From Plantactinospora mayteni (GTDB taxonomy: Bacteria; Actinomycetota; Actinomycetes; Mycobacteriales; Micromonosporaceae): 64,000 nt of DNA. Location of the stretch: the NCBI RefSeq assembly GCF_016862935.1, contig NZ_BONX01000048.1, forward strand, positions 1 to 64,000. Reading direction: 5' to 3'. Numbering within the stretch: position 1 is the stretch's first letter; each line of letters opens with the position of its first letter. This document shows, piece after piece, positions 7,634 to 15,961 of the stretch. The position numbers and the translations under genes are program-made. A model generated the notes under the pieces. That model had not been told where the DNA came from. It was given only the letters and a program-made list of their open reading frames with translations, and ran no database searches.

Positions 7634-10210
7634 TCAACTGCTCAGCAGACCGTCGAAGAGGCTGCTGAACACGTCCCCGACCAGGAACACCACAAGTACG
7701 CCGACCGCCACCAGGATGCCGAGCCCGATCAGCAGTACCAGCACCACCTTGCCGGTGTTCGTCTTCTGCGTGGGGGTGTCCGTCCAGCCCTGGGCCAGGA
7801 TGTGCCCGGTCAGCGAGCCCGAGTTCTCGAGCTGGTTGGACGGCATGGAGACGGTGAGGTGGCCCTCTGGGCCGCCGTACACGGTGCCCTCCGCTCGCTG
7901 GTCCCGGGCCAGGTCGCGGTCTCGGTAGCCGGGGGAGTGCGGCGTCGTCGGGGCGGTGCCCTGATGGTGAGGCGAGGCCGGGCCGGTGCCCTGGAGGTGT
8001 GGCGAGGCCGGGCTGGTGCCCGGCGGGCGGTCACCGGGCCAGGGCCGGCCGGCCGGTTCGGCGGCGACGGACGGACCCGGGTCGGCGGTGGGCAGCGAGT
8101 AGCCCGGGGTACCGCCGCTGGCCTGGTTCGCCGAGGACATCGGGTTGGTCGGTGGTGGCCAGCTCGGCAGGGCGGGCGCCGGAACCACCAGCGGGACCGG
8201 TGCCGGGGGATCCGCCGGCCGGCCGCCCGGCCCGTGGGAGACCGGCGTCGCCGGGTACGCCACCGAGCCCAGCGCCGCCGACGTCGGCGGATACGGCACC
8301 GGTCCGGGCGGCACCGGTCCGGGCGGCACCGGTCCGGGCGGCACCGGTCCGGGGTGCGGCGGGTACGGCGTGGGGCCCGGCGGAGTCGGGCCGGGTGGAG
8401 TGGGCGGATATGGCGCGGGACCCGGCGGTACCGGGCTCGGGCCTGGCGGCACCGGAGCGGGCCGGGGTGGCACCGGCGGGTACGGCGACGGAGCTGGTGG
8501 CACCGGGTCGGGTCCCGGGGCGGGCACCGGCGGTACCGGTGCGGGGAACGGCGTGGGCGCCGGGCCCGGGTCCGGCGGTTCGGGTACCGGTGGCGCCGGT
8601 GGGTGCGCCGGCTCGGGCGGTCCGGCTGGCTCCGGGGGACGCGCCGGTGCTGGCGGGCTGGCCGGATCCGGCTCGGTACTCCGGTAGACCTTCGCCACCC
8701 CCGGCACCGCGGCCACGGCGGCGGCCTCGGTCGGCAGCACCGGAGAGAGCCCCGGCACCGAGGCACTGGCCCGGGTGGTGCCGGCACTGCTCCGTGGCGC
8801 GCTGCGCTGCGGCGGCACCGTGTACGACGGCGTCCCGCCCACAGGTGTCCCGGGATCCCGAAAGGACCGCTCGGGGCTGGCCGGCGGCGCAGAAGGGCTG
8901 GTCGACAGCGGTGTTGACAGGCTGGCTGCCGGCGGGGCGGCGAAGTGCACGGCCTCGGGTCGCTCCCGGAGCTGGGGTACCGGCGCGGCCGGGGTCGACC
9001 CGGACAGTCCGCTGGCGGCCGGCGAGACGGAGGCGGACCCGACGGACGGGACGGACGCCGAGCCGGCCGGCGAAACGGCGGCCGATCCGCTCGACGGGGC
9101 CGGCGGGGACTTGACGGCGTTGGCGAACGCCGACCACGGGGAGTCGAGCGCCGGAGTCTGCGGACGCCGCCGTTGCAGCGGCGGCACCGGAGTTCCCGGA
9201 GGCGCCGGGGTCGGTACTGCCGCCGGTGCCGGGGAAGCGGCGGCCGGAGCGCCCGGTGCCGAGGAGGCGCCAAGTGGAGTGCCGGGTGCCGAGGAGGCGC
9301 CAAGTGGAGTGCCGGGTGCCGAGGAAGCGGCAAGTGGAGTATCCGGTGCCGAGGAGGCGGTGGCCGGGGAGGCGACCGCCGGGGTGGCCAGTTCACCGGC
9401 ACGGTAGGTGCGGCTGCCCGAGGAGGCGGCGGGCATCGCGGCGATCTCCGCTGCGGTGGGGGTGGTGGCGGCCCTACTCACGGCACGGCCGCGTACCGGC
9501 TCTGCCGTGTCGCCGTCACCGACCCGCTCCGGTACGGCGACCGGCTCCGACTCGGCCACGTCGGCGATCTCCGTACCGCTGCGCGGGGCAGGGCTGACCG
9601 GCGACTCAGGGCTGACCGAGGACTCCGAGCTGACCGGCGGCGCCGGGTCGGCGGCATCCGGCTCCGCTCCGGAACCCGTTCCGGCGTCGGCGTCGACCTG
9701 ACCGGACCTGTCATCGGAACTCGTCTTGCCTCCCGGGTCGGCATCCGCGTCCCGCTCGGCGGACGAATCGACGGACGGGTCGGCGATCCCGCTCGCCTCC
9801 GCCCCCGGAGCCGAGCTGAAACCCTCCGGGCCCGAGCTGAAACCCTCCGGGGCCGAGCTGAAACCCTCCCGAGCCGCACCGAAAGCCGCCGGGGACGAGT
9901 GGGAGGCGTCCGGAACCGAGCGGGAATCCGCGGAGTCGACCGGGTCGGTTTCGGACGGGTTTGCCGGCGGGTCCTGCGGCGCGTCCGCCCAGAGCGCTCC
10001 GGCGGCGGGCGGCGGAGGCGGCTGGTAGGCGTCGGGAAGCTCCTCCTCGGCCGACGATTCCGGCAACGCGGTACCGACCGGTGGTGGGGGCGGCAGCGGG
10101 GACAACTCGCTCTCGTCCACGCCGTCCGATCCGGACCGGGTGGCCGCAGCCCGACCGTCAGAGCCCGGGGGTGCCACCCCGGTAGCCGATCCGACCTGCG
10201 ATTCGTCCAT
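7634..10210 (-). CDS. Large proline/alanine-rich protein with a C-terminal membrane anchor
   Basis: An 858-residue protein of unknown function. Almost all of it is low complexity: acidic Ser/Asp/Glu-rich at first, then Pro/Ala/Gly-rich with PVPPGP-type repeats. Only the last 70 residues look ordered, ending in one strong hydrophobic segment (VVLVLLIGLGILVAVGVLVV) followed by a short amphipathic end. With no signal peptide it is probably tail-anchored, with the disordered part in the cytoplasm, though the opposite topology cannot be excluded. ATG 10210 is chosen for GGGAGG 5 nt upstream; a further ATG at 10264 lacks one. Codon bias supports this strand over the long ORFs opposite. It is not recognised as a named family. 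Confidence 0.6.
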   Translation of the reverse strand: MDESQVGSATGVAPPGSDGRAAATRSGSDGVDESELSPLPPPPPVGTALPESSAEEELPDAYQPPPPPAAGALWADAPQDPPANPSETDPVDSADSRSVPDASHSSPAAFGAAREGFSSAPEGFSSGPEGFSSAPGAEASGIADPSVDSSAERDADADPGGKTSSDDRSGQVDADAGTGSGAEPDAADPAPPVSSESSVSPESPVSPAPRSGTEIADVAESEPVAVPERVGDGDTAEPVRGRAVSRAATTPTAAEIAAMPAASSGSRTYRAGELATPAVASPATASSAPDTPLAASSAPGTPLGASSAPGTPLGASSAPGAPAAASPAPAAVPTPAPPGTPVPPLQRRRPQTPALDSPWSAFANAVKSPPAPSSGSAAVSPAGSASVPSVGSASVSPAASGLSGSTPAAPVPQLRERPEAVHFAAPPAASLSTPLSTSPSAPPASPERSFRDPGTPVGGTPSYTVPPQRSAPRSSAGTTRASASVPGLSPVLPTEAAAVAAVPGVAKVYRSTEPDPASPPAPARPPEPAGPPEPAHPPAPPVPEPPDPGPAPTPFPAPVPPVPAPGPDPVPPAPSPYPPVPPRPAPVPPGPSPVPPGPAPYPPTPPGPTPPGPTPYPPHPGPVPPGPVPPGPVPPGPVPYPPTSAALGSVAYPATPVSHGPGGRPADPPAPVPLVVPAPALPSWPPPTNPMSSANQASGGTPGYSLPTADPGPSVAAEPAGRPWPGDRPPGTSPASPHLQGTGPASPHHQGTAPTTPHSPGYRDRDLARDQRAEGTVYGGPEGHLTVSMPSNQLENSGSLTGHILAQGWTDTPTQKTNTGKVVLVLLIGLGILVAVGVLVVFLVGDVFSSLFDGLLSS
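8301..8345. repeat. 15-bp tandem repeat in the proline-rich gene
   Basis: Three consecutive near-perfect 15-bp units (GGTCCGGGCGGCACC phase) encode PVPPG-type pentapeptides of the membrane-anchored protein. Degenerate versions continue to about 8600. Confidence 0.7.
9255..9344. repeat. 30-bp tandem repeat, three copies, in the proline-rich gene
   Basis: Three 30-bp direct units start at 9255, 9285 and 9315 and are in frame with the 858-residue protein, encoding a 10-residue Ala/Ser/Pro/Gly unit three times. The first two are nearly identical; the third has several changes. Confidence 0.85.
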
Positions 10211-10319
10211 TGTTGCCTCCCGCGCCCACACCCGGTCCGGTAGGCCGGGTCGGAAGTACGTCAACCCTCACCGTGCCACATCTCAGCACGGGCGCACAGC
10301 CGGCCGCTGATCGGCACCG

Positions 10320-11807
10320 TCAGTTGCCGTCGGGGCTACCGTCCGCAGCCGGGGTCGATCGGCTGGCGCTGGGCGTAGCCTCGCTCGGCTCGGCGGCCGA
10401 CGGGGTGACCGGCGGCGTGGGGTCCGGCGGACCCGGGGTCGGTGCCGGTGTCACGGGCGGGGTCGCCGGTGGCGTGGTCGGCGTGGTGGTGGGCGGTGTC
10501 GTGGGCGGCTTCGTCGGCGGCGGCGTCGTGGGCGGCTTGCTGGTCGGCGGCGGCGTCGTGGGTGGCTTGGAGGTCGGCGGCGGGGTGGTCGGCGGTGGCG
10601 TGGTCGCGTTCGGCGCCGGTACCGCCGGGAAGATCCGGGTCGCGGCGTAGAACCGCGACCACCAGACGGTGGAGACCTTGACCACGTCGCCGGTGGTCGG
10701 CGAGTGCACCATCTTGCCGCCGCCGATGTACATCCCGACGTGGTGGATGCTGCTCCAGCTACTGCCGGACGCGAAGAAGACCAGGTCGCCGGGGAGCAGC
10801 GCCTCCCGCGCCACGCTCTGGTTGCGGGTGCCGTTGTACTGATCGCGGGAGACCCGGGGGATCCGCTTGCCCACCGAGAGATAGGAGGCGAGCATCAGGC
10901 CGGAGCAGTCGAACCGGTTCGGACCCTCGGCGCCCCACAGGTAGGGGTCGCCCCGCTGGGCGAGCGCGTAACGCATCGCGCCCAGCGCCTTGGGGTGCGC
11001 GACCATCCCGGCGACGCTGTCGCTGCCGATCGTCTCGCCGATCCGCTGCTCGGCGGCTTCCCGGGCCCGCTCGATCGCCTTGAGCTGGTCCGCGTTGTCG
11101 CGCTTGAGCTTCACCAGGGCGGCGGAGCGTTCCTTGTAGCGCGTCTCCGCGGTCGTGAAGGCGGTGACCTTCTGCTGGTAGGTGCCGGACGCGGTCTGGT
11201 ATGCCAGCTCCGCCTGCTGTTCGGCCTGCTGCGCCCGGGTCACCTCACCGGCGGCCAGCTCGGTGTCACCGGTACGCTGCTCGCCGCGCTGGATCCGGCT
11301 GAGCAGGTCCAGCCCGTGCAGGTCGGAGCCGAACGCACCCGGTGGCAGCCCGGCGGCGTCCTTCAGCGCGCCCGCCGCCGCGTTGTCGGCCGCCGTACGG
11401 GCGTTGGCCAGCTCCAGCCGAGCCGTCTGCCGTACGCCGTCGGCGGCGGTCAGCGCGGTGGTGGCCGTGTCCCGCTCCTGGCGGAGTTGCAGCAGTTGGT
11501 CGCCGAACTGGGCGACCTCGACCTCCAGCGCCATGACCTGACTCGCCAGCGGGCCGTTCACGCTCGGCGGCAGCGGATAGGACGTCGTCGGCGGTCCGGT
11601 GTTGGTGGGCACGTTGGGCACCCCGACCGGCTGCGGGTGCACCCCGCCGTCGGGGACGGTGTTCGGCAGTGGTGGTTCGGCGTAGACCGGGGTCGCCATC
11701 GCGCCCGCGACGATCGCGCCGACCAGGGCTGACCACACCAGCGGGCGTAGCACCGGCGAAACCGCGTTGAGGGGCCGGTCTGGTCGTCCGCGCCTGCTGT
11801 TGGCCAT
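10320..11807 (-). CDS. Secreted NlpC/P60 peptidoglycan endopeptidase with coiled coil
   Basis: A 495-residue cell-wall hydrolase expected to cut peptide bridges of peptidoglycan outside the membrane. An N-terminal signal-like segment (about residues 20-43, ending PVYAEPP) is followed by a Pro-rich linker, a long coiled-coil region (about 88-260) and the NlpC/P60 domain (about 270-385). The catalytic cysteine is C301 in RFDCSGLM, with histidines at H356 (HHVGMYIGGGK) and H368. A Thr/Pro-rich tail (about 395-495) may span or bind the wall. The architecture matches RipA-like actinobacterial septum hydrolases, in which the coiled coil restrains the catalytic domain. ATG 11807 has GGGAG 4 nt upstream. 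Confidence 0.88.
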   Translation of the reverse strand: MANSRRGRPDRPLNAVSPVLRPLVWSALVGAIVAGAMATPVYAEPPLPNTVPDGGVHPQPVGVPNVPTNTGPPTTSYPLPPSVNGPLASQVMALEVEVAQFGDQLLQLRQERDTATTALTAADGVRQTARLELANARTAADNAAAGALKDAAGLPPGAFGSDLHGLDLLSRIQRGEQRTGDTELAAGEVTRAQQAEQQAELAYQTASGTYQQKVTAFTTAETRYKERSAALVKLKRDNADQLKAIERAREAAEQRIGETIGSDSVAGMVAHPKALGAMRYALAQRGDPYLWGAEGPNRFDCSGLMLASYLSVGKRIPRVSRDQYNGTRNQSVAREALLPGDLVFFASGSSWSSIHHVGMYIGGGKMVHSPTTGDVVKVSTVWWSRFYAATRIFPAVPAPNATTPPPTTPPPTSKPPTTPPPTSKPPTTPPPTKPPTTPPTTTPTTPPATPPVTPAPTPGPPDPTPPVTPSAAEPSEATPSASRSTPAADGSPDGN

Positions 11808-12061
11808 GCCGCTCCCGTCACGTGCACAGCAGCGCGCCCGGCGCGGCCGTGGTATCGCCATGCGTGGTGTATCGCGTCCCACTTTGTCTACCTCAACGCG
11901 CCGGGGATGTCGATCCGACGGCGGGTAACGAGACGCTGAGAAGCGGGTTAAGGCTACCTGGACTCGGTGAACCAGGTCGCTGCCGCCGACCGCCTCCGCC
12001 GGCATCTCGGGCGCTCCACGTAGGCTCGTCCGGGGAATCGTGCCTGGAGGGACGTGCTGCG

Positions 12062-13318
12062 ATGGACGCCGGACGCAAGCGTGAGCTGGAAGAGAAGGTC
12101 TACGCGGGAGTTCGGCTCGACCGCGCCGACGGCGAGGCGCTGTACGCCAGCGACGACCTGGTCTGGCTCGGCCGGCTGGCGCACCACCGCCGTACCGGAG
12201 CGGACGGTGGTGACGGAGCGGACGGTGGCGACCGGGCGGGCGGTGGCGGTGACCGGGTGCTGTTCGTCGTCAACCGGCAACTGAAGCTGACCGACCTCTG
12301 CGCGGTCGGCTGTGCGTACTGCTCCTTCCGTCCCGAGGCGGACGGACAGGACGCGTACCCGATGCCGGTCGACGAGGCCGTCCGGCAGGCCACGGAGCTG
12401 GCCGCCGACGGGCTCACCGAGTTGGAACTCGTCAACCCGCTGCACCCCGCGCTGCCATGGCGGCACTACCCGGAGCTGCTGCGGGCGCTGGCGGCGGCGC
12501 TGCCGGAGGTCCGGCTCACCGGGTTTGCCGCGACTGAGCTGCACTGGCTGACGAAGACCACCGGGCGGCCCGCCGACGAGATCCTCGACGAACTCGTCGC
12601 CGCCGGCCTGGCGTCGCTCGGCGGCGGGGCCGAGATCTTCGACCCGGAGGTACGCCGCCGGCTCGGCGTCGACGACTGCTCGTGGGAGGACTGGTCCCGG
12701 ATCCACCGGCTCGCCCACGCCAAGGGGCTCGGCACCCCGGCGACGATGCGCTTCGGTCACGTCGAGGAGCCCCGGCACCGGGTCGACCACGTGCTGCGAC
12801 TGCGCGAACTACAGGACGAGACCGGCGGCTTCACCAGCTTCCTGCCGCTGCGCTACGAGCACGACCTCGCGGTACCGGCCGACGGCGGGCTCCGGCCGCA
12901 GCAGCCGACGAGGACGGCAGCGCAGACTGACACGGCAACGCAGACTGACACGGCAGCGCAGATCGGCACGGCGTCGCCGGCCGAGTCGCTGAAGACCTTC
13001 GCGGTGTCCCGGCTGCTCCTCGACAACGTGCCGCACCTGCGCTGCTGCTGGGCGACGCAGGGGCTGTCCGTGGCGCAGCTCGCGCTCAACTTCGGCGTGG
13101 ACGACCTGGCCGGTGCGGCGGCCGAACACCGGGTCAGCCACGGTGCCGACCAGGGCGGCACGCCCGCCGTGCTGTCCCGGGAGGAGCTGCTCCAGTTGAT
13201 CTGGGACGCCGACTTCCGCCCGGTCGAACGGGACAGCCGGTACGCGGTGCTGCGCGAGTACGACGCCCCGCCGAGCCTGGCCGAACGCCGGGCCGAGCCG
13301 CAGCAGGTCTGGGCCTGA
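12062..13318 (+). CDS. mqnE: Aminofutalosine synthase MqnE (radical SAM)
   Basis: A 418-residue radical SAM enzyme of the futalosine menaquinone pathway, converting 3-[(1-carboxyvinyl)oxy]benzoate and SAM to aminofutalosine in the cytosol. The [4Fe-4S] ligands are C80, C84 and C87 in CAVGCAYC. Conserved family stretches include GGGAEIF and TATMRFGH-like TPATMRFGHVEEPRHRV. Two low-complexity insertions are unusual: a Gly/Asp-rich run at about 46-64, just before the radical SAM core, and a Gln/Thr/Ala repeat at about 280-305. Both are flanked by conserved sequence, so the enzyme is probably intact. ATG 12062 follows GGAGGG by about 11 nt; a TAGGCT hexamer near 12017 may be its -10. Confidence 0.92.
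   Translation: MDAGRKRELEEKVYAGVRLDRADGEALYASDDLVWLGRLAHHRRTGADGGDGADGGDRAGGGGDRVLFVVNRQLKLTDLCAVGCAYCSFRPEADGQDAYPMPVDEAVRQATELAADGLTELELVNPLHPALPWRHYPELLRALAAALPEVRLTGFAATELHWLTKTTGRPADEILDELVAAGLASLGGGAEIFDPEVRRRLGVDDCSWEDWSRIHRLAHAKGLGTPATMRFGHVEEPRHRVDHVLRLRELQDETGGFTSFLPLRYEHDLAVPADGGLRPQQPTRTAAQTDTATQTDTAAQIGTASPAESLKTFAVSRLLLDNVPHLRCCWATQGLSVAQLALNFGVDDLAGAAAEHRVSHGADQGGTPAVLSREELLQLIWDADFRPVERDSRYAVLREYDAPPSLAERRAEPQQVWA
12914..12967. repeat. 18-bp tandem repeat, three copies, in mqnE
   Basis: Units at 12914, 12932 and 12950 (ACGGCAGCGCAGACTGAC type) encode a repeated Thr/Ala/Gln/Asp hexapeptide between two conserved MqnE blocks. The frame is kept. Confidence 0.85.
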
Positions 13319-13472
13319 TCCGGGCCGGGCCGAAGCTGGTCCGCATCGCCGGCAACGTGGCCCGGCAGGGATGGTTCCGCGCCCGCTCACGTACCCTCGA
13401 AAGGTCATGAGCGGGCGGAGCGGGCGCGGATCGGTCGACGCCGGCCGGCGTGGAGTGCAGCGGAGAGGCGGC

Positions 13473-13901
13473 ATGACCGAGCGGAGCGAGCGGGCGCCCT
13501 TTCCCCGTCGGGACGACGAGGGGCGGATCGTGGTGCTGGCCGACCTGCTCGGCGTCGCCCTGGTCGGGGTGGTCGTCGGGCTGGTGGCGCTGCTCGTCAT
13601 CGACCTCGGCGCCTCCCTGATCGGCCTCGGCGAGTTCGGCCGGGCGAGCGGGTGGCTCGCGGTGGTCCTGCCGGCCTGGATCTTCGTCGAGGAGTTCCGG
13701 GCCTGGCGGTTCGGCCCGGCCCGGGTCGCGGCGGCACTGGTGGCCGCGGCCGTCGGGATCGCCGCCGGGCTGCTCGCCGCCGGGCTGGCCGCCTCGACCC
13801 CGCCGCTGGTCTCGGGCGGGCTGGCCGCGGCGGTCTTCGCCATGGCGTACGCGTTGGTCTGGTTTGTCGGCGTCCGCTGGCTCGCCGGCCGGACGAACTG
13901 A
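13473..13901 (+). CDS. Small multi-spanning membrane protein
   Basis: A hypothetical protein of 142 residues with about four hydrophobic segments (near 25-47, 52-75, 85-107 and 115-137) and a charged N-terminus MTERSERAPFPRRDDEG. ATG 13473 is preferred because GGAGAGG lies just upstream; an in-frame ATG at 13407 would add 22 Arg/Gly-rich residues. The first codons coincide with a short GAGCGGAGCGAGCG element found elsewhere in this window, so this start may sit on a dispersed repeat. It is 15 nt ahead of the DUF4229-like gene and probably shares its transcript. Function unknown. Confidence 0.65.
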   Translation: MTERSERAPFPRRDDEGRIVVLADLLGVALVGVVVGLVALLVIDLGASLIGLGEFGRASGWLAVVLPAWIFVEEFRAWRFGPARVAAALVAAAVGIAAGLLAAGLAASTPPLVSGGLAAAVFAMAYALVWFVGVRWLAGRTN

Positions 13902-13916
13902 TCGGAGATGCTTCAG

Positions 13917-14270
13917 ATGAGTCCCGCGGTGAAGTACACGCTGGGCCGGATCGGGCTGTTCGTGGCGATCGCCCTGGCGCTCTGGCCGGTCGAGATGAAC
14001 CTCTTCCTCAAGCTCATGCTGGCGGTGGCGTTCTCCGCCGCGCTGTCGTTCTTCCTGCTTCGGGGCTGGCGGGACGAGATGGCGCAGCAGTTGGCCGGTG
14101 CGGCGGAGAAGCGCCGGGCCGAGAAGGAGCGGCTGCGCGCCGCGCTGGCCGGTGAGGAGAAGCCGACCGACGCGGACAAGTCAGCCGACGCGGACAAGGC
14201 GACCGACGCAGACAAGGCGACCGACGCGGACAAGTCAGCCGACGCGGACAAGCCGACCGACCGGTCCTGA
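13917..14270 (+). CDS. DUF4229-type small membrane protein
   Basis: 117 residues. Two hydrophobic segments (about 5-25 and 30-47) and a LRGWRDEMAQQLA stretch match the DUF4229 family of small actinobacterial membrane proteins, which often sit beside menaquinone genes; their role is unknown. After a charged helix the tail (about 83-116) is a sixfold repeat of x-x-D-A-D-K, encoded by an 18-bp tandem repeat. ATG 13917 is chosen because GGAG lies 9 nt upstream; ATG 13908 is too close to it. A strong hairpin follows the stop codon. Confidence 0.7.
   Translation: MSPAVKYTLGRIGLFVAIALALWPVEMNLFLKLMLAVAFSAALSFFLLRGWRDEMAQQLAGAAEKRRAEKERLRAALAGEEKPTDADKSADADKATDADKATDADKSADADKPTDRS
14163..14261. repeat. 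18-bp tandem repeat encoding the acidic/lysine tail
   Basis: Five full 18-bp units (starts 14163, 14181, 14199, 14217, 14235) and a partial sixth, alternating CCG/GCG-ACC and TCA-GCC openings before GAC-GCG-GAC-AAG. All are in frame with the DUF4229-like protein. Confidence 0.9.
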
Positions 14271-14296
14271 GCCGTGGCGCGGCGGACCCGGTACGG

Positions 14297-14342
14297 CATC
14301 GACCCCGTACCCGGACTTCGTCGGCCGGGTACGGGGTCGATG
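14297..14342. terminator. Perfect 18-bp hairpin between convergent genes
   Basis: Arms 14297-14314 and 14325-14342 are perfectly complementary with a 10-nt loop. There is no clear U-tract, as is usual in high-GC actinobacteria. Lying between the DUF4229-like gene and the C39 peptidase gene, it can serve both. Confidence 0.85.
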
Positions 14343-14390
14343 ATCCTCCCCAGGTGAGCTGGTGTCGGTGCGGCTACCAGGGCGGTACGG

Positions 14391-15749
14391 CTACCAGTTG
14401 GTCGAGCCGGCCACCTTCGGCCAGGGCTTCCACCCCGGCTTGACCAGGTACGCGATCCCGCCCGACCCGCCGGAGACCCCGCCGCTGGCGTTGATCCGCT
14501 TGGTCCGCAGCCAGATCTGCTCGAACTGGTCCCGCCGGTAGACGTTGCGTACCACGTCGTTGCTGGACGACGCGGGGTCGTTGACGATCACGTCGCCGTC
14601 GAGGGTGAAGCCGACCACCACGAAGAGGTGCCCCGAGGTGCCGTAGTTGGCGCCCTCCAGTTCCTCGGCCAGGAAGGACTGGCTGGTGACCACCGGGATC
14701 CCGGCGGCGACGAAGTGCTCCACCTCGTCCAGCGAGTGCAGCCGGGTCACCTTGGCGTCCAACCCGTACGAGGCGGCGTACGCGGTGTTGAACGGCCAGT
14801 TGCCGCAGCCTTCGTACGCGTAGTCGTAGGTCATCCGGGCGGCGTGGTTGACCGACGGGTCGGGATAGTCGGGGTTGACCCAGGAGGTCTCCTCGGCGGA
14901 CGGCCTCTTGCCCCAGTACTCCAGCACCATGGTGGTGGAGGTCGGCGAGCACCAGGCCTGGCCACCGCCGTCGTACTCGGGATAGTGCCCGGCGTGGATG
15001 TTCTGCGAGTAGCGCGGTACGGCCAGTTCCCGGCCCCAGGCGATCCGGCCGGCGCTCGGCGTGACGGTGAACCGGTCCGGCACCAGTGAACTCATCGCGC
15101 CGAGCAGCCAGACCCGGGGTGACCGGCGGCTCTCCGGCGCGCGGTAGAGGGTCAGCCGCAGTTGGTAGGCCCGCAGCAGCACCCCGGTGGCGACGTCGTC
15201 GATCGAGAAGGTGTCGGTCCAGATCGTCGAGTACGGGTCGCCCTGCCGGTTCACCGTGGTACGCCGGATGTCCTGGTCGCCGGCGGCCCAGCGCCCCATC
15301 ACATACCACGGGGTCAGCGCGCCGGTGTTGTAGGTGCCCTGGAGTTCGACCTGGATCCAGGTGCCGGCCGGGGTCTCGGCGTTCCACGAGGCGACCAGTT
15401 CGCTGGCGTCGAAGCCGACCGGGGTGACCGGCGAGGTCCAGGTGGCGTACGCCCAGGTGCGGGTGGTGCCGGTGTACGGGTCGGCGTATTCGGTGGTGCC
15501 GGCCGGGCGCTGGATCGTGATCCCGGCGCGCACTCCGGGGACGGCGACGGTGCCCCGGTGGGTGCCGCGCCGCCAGTCGGGGTAGCTGGAGAAGTCCTGC
15601 CAGGTGATCTGCTCGTCGTGCGGCACCGGGCGGGGGCGACCGACCGCCGAGCCGGCCCGGGCCGGCACGCCGGTGCCGAGCAGGGCCAGGCCGGAGAGGC
15701 CGGCAAGGGTGAAGGTACGGCGGCTGATCAGGTTCGGTGAACTGGCCAT
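14391..15749 (-). CDS. Tat-exported C39-like cysteine peptidase
   Basis: A 452-residue secreted protein. The N-terminus carries a twin-arginine signal, [16 protein letters not shown] (residues 9-24), with likely cleavage after PARA. Residues about 45-225 look like a beta-rich domain of unknown role. The C-terminal papain-like C39-type domain has its putative catalytic cysteine at C267 ([10 protein letters not shown]), histidine at H374 ([10 protein letters not shown]) and Asp at D391 (VNDPASS). It probably cleaves peptides outside the cell; no substrate can be named. ATG 15749 follows GGAG by 5 nt. It is divergent from the M14 carboxypeptidase gene across 212 bp, which suggests co-regulated secreted proteolysis. 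Confidence 0.82.
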   Translation of the reverse strand: MASSPNLISRRTFTLAGLSGLALLGTGVPARAGSAVGRPRPVPHDEQITWQDFSSYPDWRRGTHRGTVAVPGVRAGITIQRPAGTTEYADPYTGTTRTWAYATWTSPVTPVGFDASELVASWNAETPAGTWIQVELQGTYNTGALTPWYVMGRWAAGDQDIRRTTVNRQGDPYSTIWTDTFSIDDVATGVLLRAYQLRLTLYRAPESRRSPRVWLLGAMSSLVPDRFTVTPSAGRIAWGRELAVPRYSQNIHAGHYPEYDGGGQAWCSPTSTTMVLEYWGKRPSAEETSWVNPDYPDPSVNHAARMTYDYAYEGCGNWPFNTAYAASYGLDAKVTRLHSLDEVEHFVAAGIPVVTSQSFLAEELEGANYGTSGHLFVVVGFTLDGDVIVNDPASSSNDVVRNVYRRDQFEQIWLRTKRINASGGVSGGSGGIAYLVKPGWKPWPKVAGSTNW

Positions 15750-15961
15750 CGATGCTCCGCAGGGGGACGAACGTCGGGGTCCTGCCGCCACTATTCCGCT
15801 CGGCAGGAACTTTCGCCAGATGTTCAAGCCAAGAAAATCTTTGCCGAGAGAAGGGTCCAACTGGCATTGGACGTCAAGTGATCGATGTTGATATGACCAT
15901 GGTACGGATGGTGCAGTGTGCACTACCCAGCGGAGTCCTCCCTACCCCCAGGAGGTTTTAC
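15750..15961. promoter_or_regulatory. Divergent promoter region between two secreted peptidase genes
   Basis: Relatively AT-rich for this genome. Two inverted repeats are visible: GTCCAA-N6-TTGGAC at 15855-15872 and GTGCA-GTG-TGCAC at 15911-15923. The second lies about 27 bp before the AGGAGG ribosome binding site (15950-15955) of the carboxypeptidase gene. Binding proteins are unknown. Confidence 0.5.

Noticed and set aside
7810-10243. Long overlapping ORFs in other frames of the proline-rich gene
   Set aside because: They are Arg/His/Pro-rich or Gly/Ala-rich frames created by the tandem repeats; only the frame with GGGAGG before ATG 10210 ends in a membrane segment and shows normal codon bias.
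11808-12061. Possible ydaO (c-di-AMP) riboswitch upstream of the NlpC/P60 gene
   Set aside because: Such switches often precede wall hydrolase genes in actinobacteria, but the expected GAACCCGACAGCTCACCTCG-like 3' segment and GGGGGAACC core are absent on the minus strand. Only a weak GGTAGCCTTAACCC resemblance was seen.
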